Part shown: piece after piece, positions 1 to 8,081 of the stretch | Layout: each line of letters opens with the position of its first letter | Numbering within the stretch: position 1 is the first letter of the stretch | DNA from: Pseudonocardia sp. KRD291 | Lineage (GTDB): Bacteria; Actinomycetota; Actinomycetes; Mycobacteriales; Pseudonocardiaceae | Reading direction: 5' to 3' | Assembly (NCBI RefSeq): GCF_019263595.1 | Contig: NZ_JADQDD010000006.1 | Coordinates: 1 to 55,939 of the forward strand | Length of the DNA: 55,939 nucleotides | The notes under the pieces: model-generated | Told to the model about the DNA's origin: nothing | The model's database searches: none | The model's input: only the letters and a program-made list of their open reading frames with translations | Made by a program: the position numbers and the translations under genes

Positions 1-40
1 CACGCAGACGGCGCCGGCACAGACAACGGAGAGAGATCTG

Positions 41-340
41 ATGAAACCGTCCACCGGAACACGCCTGGGGAGTACGGCATGCACGGCGGAGGTCATCGTC
101 GTGCGGGCGCCCGATGCGGAGGTGGAGCTGACCTGCGGCTCGACGCCGATGGGCCCGCTCCCGGCCGAGACCACGACCGAGGTGGGGAAGGACGGCCCGG
201 GCGCCGTCGTCGGGAAGCGCTACGTGCACCCGGCGTCGGGCATGGAGCTGCTCTGCACCAAGGCCGGGGCGGGGTCGTTGCGGGTCGGCGACGACGTGTT
301 GGAGATCAAGAAGGCCAAGAACCTGCCGTCCTCGGACTGA
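41..340 (+). CDS. Small conserved-looking hypothetical protein, 99 aa
   Basis: I do not recognise a characterised family. The ATG follows a GGAGAGA ribosome-binding site at good spacing, and codon use matches the neighbouring genes. The protein has no signal peptide or membrane segment. It has cysteines near residues 14, 32 and 72, a Gly/Pro-rich middle and a short basic patch (KKAK) near the C-terminus. It ends 150 bases before the SDR-ferredoxin-P450 operon and points the same way, but the AT-rich operator-like element at 390-403 lies between them, so it probably belongs to an upstream transcription unit. A role as an accessory to the P450/CoA pathway is only a guess from position. Confidence 0.6.
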   Translation: MKPSTGTRLGSTACTAEVIVVRAPDAEVELTCGSTPMGPLPAETTTEVGKDGPGAVVGKRYVHPASGMELLCTKAGAGSLRVGDDVLEIKKAKNLPSSD

Positions 341-389
341 GCGCCGGCTTCGAGAGCGAACCGCAGCTGTTGATCTCATCTGTTTAAAG

Positions 390-403
390 CTTGCAAGGAT
401 AAC
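390..403 (+). promoter_or_regulatory. GntR-type operator candidate, site A
   Basis: CTTGCAAGGATAAC, an AT-rich island in GC-rich DNA 88 bases upstream of the SDR start at 491. It matches the element TTGTAAAGATTAC that recurs at other promoters in the first 27 kb, with changes at three positions. It could instead be, or overlap, a promoter -10 region. Confidence 0.45.
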
Positions 404-490
404 GCCCATATGTGAGACTCGCCGGACGTGACCGTCGGCACACGGGTCCCCTCGCGGGCGGGGCGCGGCAGCCGCACAGGAGGAACGAAC

Positions 491-1378
491 ATGCGTTTGG
501 CACACAAGGTCGTGGTGATCACCGGCGCCGGATCCGGGCTGGGGCGCGCCGCCTCCCGCCTCTTCGCCCAGGAGGGCGCCAGGGTCGTCGTCACCGACGT
601 CTCCGAGGATCGGGCGAAGCAGACGCTCGACCTGGTGCACGGTGACGGCGGCGAGGCGATCGCGGTCAAGGCCGACGTGACGGTCGAGGCCGAGGTCGAG
701 GCCGCCGTTGCGGCCGCCGTCGACACCTACGGCAAGCTCGACGTGATGTTCGCCAACGCGGGCATCCCGGCCAAGGGCTTCGGGCTGACGGCGTTCGAGG
801 ACATCAGCGAGGCCGAGTGGGACGAGACGAACGACGTCGTCCTCAAGGGTGTCTTCTTCGCCGTGAAGCACGCCGTGCGCGCCATGAAGAACAACCCGGA
901 CGGCCCGGCGGGCAGCTCGATCATCTGCACGTCGTCGGCCGCCTCGCTGGTCGGCTACCCGGGCTTCCCGCAGTACGGTGCGGCCAAGGGCGGCATCAAC
1001 GCGATGGTGCGCATCTGTGCGGCCTGGGAGATCGGCCGCTACGGCATCCGCATCAACGCTATCTGCCCGACGCACGGGGGATCGGCCAACTTCATCCTGC
1101 CCGGCGACGCCCCGGTTCTGGAGAAGTCGCACGAGGAGATGGGTGGGGAGTGGATCCCCGAGCACTCGCCGATCCCGCTCAAGCTGCCCCGTCCGCCGCG
1201 GATCCTCGACAACGCCTACCCGGCGCTGTTCCTGGCCTCGGACGAGTCGATGTACATGTCCGGTGTCTGCCTGCCCACCACCGACGGCGGCACCCTGGCC
1301 ACCGTGGCGATCCCGTTCGGGGACGACTGGCGGGAGAACCTCAACGAGAACGCCCGCAAGGGCGACTTCAACGGATGA
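491..1378 (+). CDS. SDR family NAD(P)-dependent oxidoreductase
   Basis: Classical short-chain dehydrogenase, 295 aa, predicted to interconvert a hydroxyl and a ketone on a pathway intermediate. The N-terminal Rossmann motif TGAGSGLG lies at residues 11-18, the NAG motif (FANAG) near residue 90, and the catalytic Tyr162-x3-Lys166 in YGAAK. The C-terminal part is about 30 residues longer than the shortest family members. The start is set by a very strong AGGAGGAA site seven bases before the ATG; an upstream in-frame start at 428 has no such site. Its stop overlaps the ferredoxin start (ATGA), so it heads a translationally coupled operon with ferredoxin and P450. It may oxidise the alcohol made by that P450. 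Substrate unknown. Confidence 0.9.
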   Translation: MRLAHKVVVITGAGSGLGRAASRLFAQEGARVVVTDVSEDRAKQTLDLVHGDGGEAIAVKADVTVEAEVEAAVAAAVDTYGKLDVMFANAGIPAKGFGLTAFEDISEAEWDETNDVVLKGVFFAVKHAVRAMKNNPDGPAGSSIICTSSAASLVGYPGFPQYGAAKGGINAMVRICAAWEIGRYGIRINAICPTHGGSANFILPGDAPVLEKSHEEMGGEWIPEHSPIPLKLPRPPRILDNAYPALFLASDESMYMSGVCLPTTDGGTLATVAIPFGDDWRENLNENARKGDFNG

Positions 1379-1602
1379 GCGACCAGCCGCCACCGTTCAC
1401 GCTCGACTCCGAGCTGTGCGCCGGTCACGGCCGCTGCTACGCACTGGCGCCGGAGTCGTTCGACGCCGACGACATGGGCTACGCGGTCGTGCGGGACACG
1501 GTCGACGGTGAGCCGACCCGTGATCCGAACTCGATCGTCAACGCCTGCCCCGAAGGGGCCATCGCCCTCGCCACCACAGCCGGGAAGGGAAGTCCGTCAT
1601 GA
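1375..1602 (+). CDS. 3Fe-4S ferredoxin, P450 partner type
   Basis: A 75-residue ferredoxin that should pass single electrons to the adjacent cytochrome P450. Cluster ligands are visible as Cys15, Cys21 and Cys58 followed by Pro. The position that is a fourth cysteine in 4Fe-4S proteins is His18 (CAGHGRC), a pattern typical of actinobacterial 3Fe-4S ferredoxins encoded beside P450s. It is coupled by 4-base overlaps to the SDR upstream and the P450 downstream, so the three should be made in similar amounts. A likely reductase for it in the window is the flavin/2Fe-2S protein at 9694-10656 or the ferredoxin reductase at 33544-34794; neither is adjacent. Confidence 0.92.
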   Translation: MSDQPPPFTLDSELCAGHGRCYALAPESFDADDMGYAVVRDTVDGEPTRDPNSIVNACPEGAIALATTAGKGSPS

Positions 1603-2828
1603 CCGACAAGACACTCGCGGAGCTCAAGGACGAGCGCCGCCGGGACTACGAGGTCTACCCGAGCGGCACGATCCAGGACCAGCTCGACGACATCGCCGAC
1701 CGGCGGGAGAAGTGCCCGGTCTCGTTCTCCGAGAAGGGTGGCTTCTGGGTCGCGACGACCTACGACGACATCAGCAGCGTCCTGCGCCGCAACAACCGTG
1801 GGTTCGTCAGCTTTCCCAACATCCCGGACGGGAAGGTCGCCTTCGGGCAGAAGGCCCAGATCCCGATCGAGCTCGACGGCCCGGTCCACGCCCAGTACCG
1901 CAAGCTGCTCGACCCGTTGTTCTCCCCGGCCCGGGTCGGGCAGATGGAGGAGCAGATCCGCGAGGTCGCCGTCGGCCTGGTCGACGCGTTCGTCGAGTCC
2001 GGGACATGCGACGTGATCCCGCAGTTCGCGTTCCCGTTCCCCGGCACGGTGTTCCTGTCGATCATGGGCTGGCCGCTCGAGGACGCCGACCGGATGAACG
2101 AGTGGGTCGAGGCGTTCCTGCACGGCGTTCCCGGCGGCACCGAGGAGGAGACGCTGGCCGTGCGGATCAAGGCCAGTGAGGAGTCGCGCGCCTACATCCA
2201 GGGCATCGTCGAGGACCGTCGCGCGAACCCGCGCGAGGACATCACCACGACGATCGTGAACGCGGACTTCGACGGGCAGAAGATCTCCGACAGCGACCTG
2301 TCCGACCTGTTCATCCTGATGATGATGGCCGGCCTGGACACGGTGCAGAGCGTGATCGGGCAGAGCATGGCCTACCTGGCCGACCACCAGGACCTGTGGG
2401 AGGCCATGTTCGCCACACCCGACGCGCTCGCGCCGGCCATCGAGGAGCTGGTGCGCTGGACCTCGCCCGCCATGCCGACGCGCAACGTGGCCCAGGAGGC
2501 GGCGACGGTGGGGGACCTGGAGCTGCCCGAGGGCGAGCGTGTCTTCTGCCCGCTCGCCGCGGCCAACCGCGACCCGAAGTACTACCCGGAGCCCGACGAG
2601 GTGAAGTTCGACCGGGAGGCGAAGCCACACCTGAGCTTCAGCCTCGGCGCGCACCGGTGCGTCGGCGTGCACCTCGCCCGGCTCGAGCTGAAGGTCGCCT
2701 TCGAGGAGCTGCACCGGCGCATCCCCTCGTTCCGGCTCCAGGACGGATGCACGCCCAAGGAGAACCTCGGGCTGACCTGGGCCATCGAGGACGTGCGGAT
2801 CGCGTTCGACCCGCAGCCCGTGTCCTGA
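1599..2828 (+). CDS. Cytochrome P450
   Basis: Soluble bacterial cytochrome P450, 409 aa, a haem-thiolate monooxygenase. The I-helix oxygen-activation motif AGLDT is at residues 244-248, the K-helix ExxR at Glu283-Arg286, and the haem loop FSLGAHRC at 347-354, with Cys354 as the axial ligand. All canonical catalytic features are present and length is normal. It overlaps the ferredoxin by four bases and is followed after 26 bases by an acyl-CoA ligase, so hydroxylation followed by oxidation and CoA activation of a side chain or ring substituent is a plausible sequence. I cannot place it in a CYP family with confidence. Confidence 0.93.
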   Translation: MTDKTLAELKDERRRDYEVYPSGTIQDQLDDIADRREKCPVSFSEKGGFWVATTYDDISSVLRRNNRGFVSFPNIPDGKVAFGQKAQIPIELDGPVHAQYRKLLDPLFSPARVGQMEEQIREVAVGLVDAFVESGTCDVIPQFAFPFPGTVFLSIMGWPLEDADRMNEWVEAFLHGVPGGTEEETLAVRIKASEESRAYIQGIVEDRRANPREDITTTIVNADFDGQKISDSDLSDLFILMMMAGLDTVQSVIGQSMAYLADHQDLWEAMFATPDALAPAIEELVRWTSPAMPTRNVAQEAATVGDLELPEGERVFCPLAAANRDPKYYPEPDEVKFDREAKPHLSFSLGAHRCVGVHLARLELKVAFEELHRRIPSFRLQDGCTPKENLGLTWAIEDVRIAFDPQPVS

Positions 2829-2854
2829 GCTGCCCTCATCGCGGAGAGGAACAG

Positions 2855-4522
2855 ATGACCCAGCGCGACACCGACTCGGCCGTCGACGACGTCAGGCCGT
2901 TCGGTCTGCTCCAGCTCTGGGACGCCGTCGCCGACGCCGTCCCGGAGCGGGAGTGCATCGTCCAGGGAGAGCGCCGGTCCACGTGGGCCCAGGTGCAGGA
3001 CCGGACGACGCGGCTGGGCTGGTTCCTGACGGGGCGGGGCTTCGGGGCCCGGCCCGGTGTGACGCAGGAGTGGCTCTCACCCAACGACCTGGTCGGGCTG
3101 CTGCTGCGCAACAGCCCGGAGTACCTCGAGGGCAGTATCGGCAGCTACCGGGCCCGGTGCGCGCCGTTCAACGTCAACCACCGCTACCGGGCCGACGAGC
3201 TCGCGTACCTGCTTCGGGACGCCCGGCCGTCGGCGGTGATCCACCACCGGGAGTTCGGCCCGGTGCTGGCCCAGGCGCTGGCTCTGGTGCCGGACCTCCG
3301 GCCGGCCCTCGTGCACGTCGAGGACGCCTCCGGCGCCGAACCGCTTCCCGGCTCGGTGCCCTACGAGGAAGCTCTCGCGGCCGCGACACCTCCGGCCGAA
3401 CCGGTGGTCCCGTCGCCCGACGACGTGCACGTGCTCTACACCGGGGGCACCACCGGCATGCCCAAGGGCGTGATCTGGCGACTGCGCGAGCTGGCCGGGA
3501 GCCCCACCGGTATCAGGGTCGAGTCCCTGGAGGCCGCCGGCCGCGACGCGCCCCGGCGGGGCTGGCTCCGCGCCTTCCCCGCCCCGCCGCTGATGCACGG
3601 CGCCGCGGCCTGGTTCTCCTACGGGGCGTGGTCGCGTGGCGGCACGCTCGTGCTCGGCGAGGACACCAGCTTCGACCCCGACCGTGCGCTCGCCCTGTGC
3701 CGCGCCGAGAAGGTCACCTGGATGGCGATCATCGGCGACCCGTTCGCGCAGCCGCTGCTGCGGGCCCTGCGGGCCGGAGTCGAGCCGCCGACGAGCATGT
3801 CCTACGTGTTCTCCAGCGGTGCGGCGCTGTCCCCGTCGGCGTGGTCGGAGCTCGACCACTTCTTCCCGGGACTCACGCTGGTCAACACGCTCGGCTCCTC
3901 CGAGACCGGCCCGCAGGCACTGCAGACCAGCAGCACCCAGACCGGCTTCCGGGCCGGACCGGGCACCTACGTCGTCAGCGACGACCACACGTCGCTGCTG
4001 GGAGCGGACAAGCCCGGGACCGGATGGCTGTCGAACTCCGGCGAGCTGCCGCGCGGCTACCTCAACGACGAGGAACGGACCGCCGCGACGTTCCGGGTCG
4101 TCGAGGGTCGCCGCGTCTCGGTCTCGGGCGACCGGGCGAGCGTCGACGACTCCGGGGAGATCCGTTTCCTCGGCCGCGAGTCGACCGTGATCAACTCCGG
4201 TGGCGAGAAGGTCTACGGTGAGGAGGTCGAGAACGTGCTGCGGTCCCTGCCCGAGATCGACGACGCCCTGGTCCTCGGCCGACCGAGCGAACGGTGGGGC
4301 AACGAGGTCGTCGCGCTCCTCGTCGCGTCGGGCGCCGAGCTCACCCGCGACGACGTCCGTGCGCGGTGCGCGGACCGGCTCGCCGGGTACAAGCTGCCGA
4401 AGGCGCTCGCGTACGTGCCCGCGCTCCGACGCCACGAGAACGGCAAGGCCGACTACGACTGGGCCCGCACGGCACTGGCCGAGCTCGACTCCGCGGCTTC
4501 CACCGGTGGGCGGCCGGCGTGA
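2855..4522 (+). CDS. AMP-dependent acyl-CoA ligase (FadD-like)
   Basis: ANL-superfamily ligase, 555 aa, forming an acyl-adenylate from a carboxylic acid and ATP and then the CoA thioester. The P-loop motif LYTGGTTGMPKG is at residues 194-205. Downstream are a GSSETG segment in the position of the ATP-binding YGxTE motif and, near the C-terminus, a hinge region (VSVSGDRA) and GRESTVINSGGEKV. The GGTTGMPKGVIWR context resembles actinobacterial FadD proteins that act on steroid or branched side chains; that likeness is from memory. The ATG is supported by a GAGAGGA site. The C-terminal stop overlaps the GTG of the CoA-transferase (GTGA), so ligase and transferase are coupled. Confidence 0.9.
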   Translation: MTQRDTDSAVDDVRPFGLLQLWDAVADAVPERECIVQGERRSTWAQVQDRTTRLGWFLTGRGFGARPGVTQEWLSPNDLVGLLLRNSPEYLEGSIGSYRARCAPFNVNHRYRADELAYLLRDARPSAVIHHREFGPVLAQALALVPDLRPALVHVEDASGAEPLPGSVPYEEALAAATPPAEPVVPSPDDVHVLYTGGTTGMPKGVIWRLRELAGSPTGIRVESLEAAGRDAPRRGWLRAFPAPPLMHGAAAWFSYGAWSRGGTLVLGEDTSFDPDRALALCRAEKVTWMAIIGDPFAQPLLRALRAGVEPPTSMSYVFSSGAALSPSAWSELDHFFPGLTLVNTLGSSETGPQALQTSSTQTGFRAGPGTYVVSDDHTSLLGADKPGTGWLSNSGELPRGYLNDEERTAATFRVVEGRRVSVSGDRASVDDSGEIRFLGRESTVINSGGEKVYGEEVENVLRSLPEIDDALVLGRPSERWGNEVVALLVASGAELTRDDVRARCADRLAGYKLPKALAYVPALRRHENGKADYDWARTALAELDSAASTGGRPA

Positions 4523-6813
4523 CGGCCTCCGCCGAGGTCACGGCCCTCCCGCTCGACGGCGTCCGCATCGTCGACCTGACGACCGGCCTGGCCGGCCCGT
4601 TCGCCACCCGCGTGCTGGCCGAGGCCGGTGCGGACGTGGTCAAGGTCGAGCCGCCCGGGGGCGACCCGGCACGGGACGAGCGGCCCGCGGGGTTCGCCAC
4701 CTGGAACCGCAGCAAGCGTTCGGTGATCCTCGACCTCGACACGCAGGACGGCCGCGACGCCCTGGAGAACCTCCTGGGACGTGCCGACGTGCTGGCCCAC
4801 GACCTTCCCCACGCGCGGGCCCGCGCGCTCGGGCTCGACCCCGACTCGGTCGCGACGCGCCTGCCCGACGTGCTGGTCGCAACGGTGCCGTCCTACCCGG
4901 CCGGACACCCCCTCCAGGACCTCGGTGCCTCCGACGCCATGGTGCAGGCCGCGCAGGGGTTCATGGACGAGCAGCAGGGCCACCGCGACGGCCCGGTCTA
5001 CATCCGGATGCCGTTCCCGAGCTGGTGTGCCGGCTACCTGCTCGCCACCGGGATCGTCGCGCGGCTGGTCCAGCGGGCCCGGCACGGCGTGGTCCTGCCC
5101 GTCGCCACCAGCGTCTTCCAGGGCGGTCTCGCGCCGGCCGCGCTGTACTGGCAGCGGTGGGAGCGCCTGCCCCCGTCGCTGACCCGGCACACGCTGCCGA
5201 AGATCTGGCCCGACGCCGCCCTGAGCATCTTCGGGTGCTCCGATGGCCGCTACGTCCAGCTCGCCGGCGCGGTCGGCGGATGGATCGAGTCGCCCCCGGT
5301 GCTGGAGGCGCTCGCACTGGCCGACCTCGTCGATCTCTCCGAGGTCGGGGTGACACCGCAGAACTGGGAGACCTGGGACGCGGTGTTCCGGGCGCGCTCG
5401 AGCCGGTGGTGGCTCGACGCCCTCAACGATGCCGACGTGCCGTGCGTGCTCGTGCACGAGCTCGGCGAGTGCTTCACCGACGAGCAGGCGCTCGGCAACG
5501 ACTACGTCGTCGAGGTCGACGACCCGGTGATCGGCCCGGCGCTGCAGGCCGCCGCCCCGGTCGCGACCACACCGGCCGCACGGGTCCCGGCGCCGGTCCT
5601 CGGTACCAGCACGGTGGACGAGGTGCTGGCCGGCTGGACGGCGCGCGAGCCCGCGGGGTACGTGTCCCCGCCGACCGGTGACCCGCGTCCGCTCGCGGGG
5701 CTGCGGGTCCTCGACTTCGGATCGGTGGTGGCCGGGCCCTTCGGCGCGCAGTGCCTGGGTGACCTCGGCGCCGACGTGGTGAAGGTCGAGCCGCTCGCCG
5801 GCGACCGCGGCCGCGGGCTGACCCAGTTCGCGGGCTGCCATCGGGCCAAGCGCTCGCTGGCGATCGACCTGAAGGCCCCCGTGGCCCGCGAGGTGCTGGA
5901 GCGGCTGGTCCGTTCCAGCGACGTCGTCCTGCACAACATGCGCCTCGGTCCGGCCGCGCGGCTGGGACTCGACGGGCCCGGTCTGGCGGCGACCAACCCC
6001 GACATCGTGTTCAGCCACGTCAGCGCCTACGGCCCGCGCGGCCCGATGGCGACGTTCCCGGGCTACGACCCGACCGCGCAGGCGATGACCGGGTGGGAGC
6101 ACGCCAACGCCGGCGTAGGCCGAACCCCGACCTGGCTGCGCAACTCGGTGTTCGACGTGCAGGCCGGGCTGGCCGGCGCGTTGGGCGCGCTGCTGGGGCT
6201 GCACCGGCGCGCGACCACGGGGACGCCGGGTGAGGCCGCGACGTCCCTGCTCGCCGTCGGCATCAACGCGGCGTCGGAGGTGGCGGTCGCACTGCCCGCC
6301 CGCACCGTGACCCCCTACCCGGTGCTCTCCGCCGACCAGACCGGCCTCGACGACACGCACCGTCTCTACCAGCTCGCCGACGGCTGGATCCTCGTCGACG
6401 CCGGCGACCAGGAGCAGACCCGCGCCTTCCGGGAGCTGCTCGGTCCGGACGCCGGGCGACCGGCGGAGGCACTCTCCGTGCGGTCGGTGCAGGAGACGTT
6501 GACGGACCTGGAGGACGCCGGCGTCGCCGCCACGTCCGTCGGGCTCGACCAGCTCGACGCGTTCATGGAGTCCCCGGTGCACCGTGAGCTGGGGCTGAGC
6601 CGTTGCCTGCGGACCCGCGGCTTCGGCGCGATCGACCTGGTCGCGGGCTTCTGGAGCCTCGGAGCTGCACCGGAGGGCGAGAGCGTGCCGGACCTGGGCG
6701 AGCACAGCCGGGAGGTGCTGGCCGAGCTCGGCTACGACGCCGCAGCGCTCGAGCCACTGGTGGACGGAGGGGTCGTGCGTCTCGCAGCCCCCGTCAGCGA
6801 GATGTCGGCCTGA
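4519..6813 (+). CDS. Tandem two-domain CaiB/BaiF (family III) CoA-transferase
   Basis: A 764-residue fusion of two family III CoA-transferase units, roughly residues 1-385 and 390-764. Each opens with the family signature: GVRIVDLTTGLAGPFATRVLAEAGADVVKVE in shorter form at the first and GLRVLDFGSVVAGPFGAQ at the second. Family III enzymes move CoA between acyl-CoA and free acid through an aspartyl-CoA anhydride. The aspartate is Asp546 (VFDVQAG) in the second unit, but the aligned position of the first is Ser168 (PFPSWCAG), so probably only one unit is chemically active. GTG start overlapping the ligase stop. Double-length members occur in actinobacterial catabolic clusters. It probably recycles CoA between a product and an incoming acid. 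Confidence 0.9.
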   Translation: MTASAEVTALPLDGVRIVDLTTGLAGPFATRVLAEAGADVVKVEPPGGDPARDERPAGFATWNRSKRSVILDLDTQDGRDALENLLGRADVLAHDLPHARARALGLDPDSVATRLPDVLVATVPSYPAGHPLQDLGASDAMVQAAQGFMDEQQGHRDGPVYIRMPFPSWCAGYLLATGIVARLVQRARHGVVLPVATSVFQGGLAPAALYWQRWERLPPSLTRHTLPKIWPDAALSIFGCSDGRYVQLAGAVGGWIESPPVLEALALADLVDLSEVGVTPQNWETWDAVFRARSSRWWLDALNDADVPCVLVHELGECFTDEQALGNDYVVEVDDPVIGPALQAAAPVATTPAARVPAPVLGTSTVDEVLAGWTAREPAGYVSPPTGDPRPLAGLRVLDFGSVVAGPFGAQCLGDLGADVVKVEPLAGDRGRGLTQFAGCHRAKRSLAIDLKAPVAREVLERLVRSSDVVLHNMRLGPAARLGLDGPGLAATNPDIVFSHVSAYGPRGPMATFPGYDPTAQAMTGWEHANAGVGRTPTWLRNSVFDVQAGLAGALGALLGLHRRATTGTPGEAATSLLAVGINAASEVAVALPARTVTPYPVLSADQTGLDDTHRLYQLADGWILVDAGDQEQTRAFRELLGPDAGRPAEALSVRSVQETLTDLEDAGVAATSVGLDQLDAFMESPVHRELGLSRCLRTRGFGAIDLVAGFWSLGAAPEGESVPDLGEHSREVLAELGYDAAALEPLVDGGVVRLAAPVSEMSA

Positions 6814-6832
6814 CACGGCCGGAAAGGACGAC

Positions 6833-8059
6833 ATGATGCCGACCCCCGAACGGCCGCAGATCGACTTCGACCACCATCTCTCCGAGTTCGGGCAGGACGC
6901 GGACGAGAAGTTCGCGCGGCTGCGCACGACCTGCCCGATGGGGTACACGCAGGCCCACGGCGGGTACTGGGTCGCCTCGACCTACGAGAACGCCCGGCGG
7001 GTCCTCAGCGACACGGAGAGCTTCACCGTCGAGAAGAGCGCCGACGGGCTGCGCGGCGGCAAGCTCATCCCGACGGCGCCGCACGCGCCCGCCATCCTGC
7101 CCGGCAGCCTGGACGGCCCGGCCCACGACCGGCTGCGCGCGCCACTGCGTGCGGTCTTCGCCAAGCGCAACATCGAGCAGAACGTCGCACCGATCGCCCG
7201 CCGGGTGGCCGAGCGCCTGCTCGACGACCTCGTCGGGCAGGACGAGTTCGACTTCGCCCACGCCTACAGCTTCCGCCTGACCGTGGCGACGATCTTCGAG
7301 TTCGTCGGGCTGGACGAGGTCGAGGACCCGGAGAAGTTCATCCTCATGCTCGAGGACGCCTTCGCGATCGACCCCGAGGCCGGCGGCGACCGGGACGCGC
7401 TCGCCTCGTCGACGTCGCGGCAGTTCGCCGACGCGTCGGAGCTGGTGCGCGGGGTCGTGCGCCGCCGGACCGCCGAGCCGCGCGACGACCTCCTCTCGCG
7501 CATGGTCGACCCGGCATCCGGCCTGACCGAGGACGAGACGGTCAACCTCGCCCTCTCGATGATCCTGGGCGGCGTCCGCACCACCGCCGCGTCCATGGAC
7601 AACATCCTCGTGCACCTCGACACCCATCCCGACCTGCGCGAACGGCTGATCGCGGAGCCGGGGCGCATCCCGGACGCCGTCGGCGAGCTGACGAGGCTCG
7701 CCGCCGTCACCCCGCTGGTGGCGCGCACCGCGGTCACCGACCAGGACTTCGGGGACGTCCACATCCATGCCGGGGACCGGGTGGCGGCGCTGATCTGCTC
7801 GGCCAACCGCGACGAGGACCGGTTCCCCGCCGCCACCGAGGTGCAGCTGGACCGCCGCGGCGGGCTGCACCTGTCGTTCGGTGTCGGCACCCACTACTGC
7901 CTGGGGATCTGGCTGGCGCACATGGAGCTGCGCGTCGCCGTGGAGGCCCTCCTCGCGCGGATGCCCGGCTTCGCCGTCGTCCACGAGCGGGTCCGCCGGT
8001 ACGCGCTCGTGGGGGTCAACAACGGGTTCTCCGCACTCCCGGTCCGCCCGCGCGGCTGA
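6833..8059 (+). CDS. Cytochrome P450 with atypical I-helix
   Basis: Second P450 of the operon, 408 aa, starting at the first of two adjacent ATGs after a GGAAAGG site. Haem loop FGVGTHYC (residues 349-356, Cys356) and ExxR (Glu285-Arg288) are intact. The I-helix motif, normally A/G-G-x-D/E-T, reads GGVRTT at 246-251: the acidic residue of the proton relay is replaced by Arg249 while the threonine is kept. It could still be a monooxygenase using a different proton path, or have altered chemistry. It is the last gene of the SDR-to-P450 operon and converges with the thiolase-like gene, leaving 22 bases between stops. Confidence 0.9.
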   Translation: MMPTPERPQIDFDHHLSEFGQDADEKFARLRTTCPMGYTQAHGGYWVASTYENARRVLSDTESFTVEKSADGLRGGKLIPTAPHAPAILPGSLDGPAHDRLRAPLRAVFAKRNIEQNVAPIARRVAERLLDDLVGQDEFDFAHAYSFRLTVATIFEFVGLDEVEDPEKFILMLEDAFAIDPEAGGDRDALASSTSRQFADASELVRGVVRRRTAEPRDDLLSRMVDPASGLTEDETVNLALSMILGGVRTTAASMDNILVHLDTHPDLRERLIAEPGRIPDAVGELTRLAAVTPLVARTAVTDQDFGDVHIHAGDRVAALICSANRDEDRFPAATEVQLDRRGGLHLSFGVGTHYCLGIWLAHMELRVAVEALLARMPGFAVVHERVRRYALVGVNNGFSALPVRPRG

Positions 8060-8081
8060 CCGGGGAGCGCGGGCGCGGCGC

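Noticed and set aside
1479-2714. Open frame of 411 codons on the minus strand
   Set aside because: Lies entirely opposite the ferredoxin and P450, which have complete motifs; no independent support.
3077-4435. Open frame of 452 codons on the minus strand
   Set aside because: Antisense shadow of the acyl-CoA ligase; Arg/Gly/Val-rich text without any domain and no ribosome-binding site.
4453-6948. Open frame of 831 codons on the minus strand
   Set aside because: Antisense of the tandem CoA-transferase; a consequence of high third-position GC.
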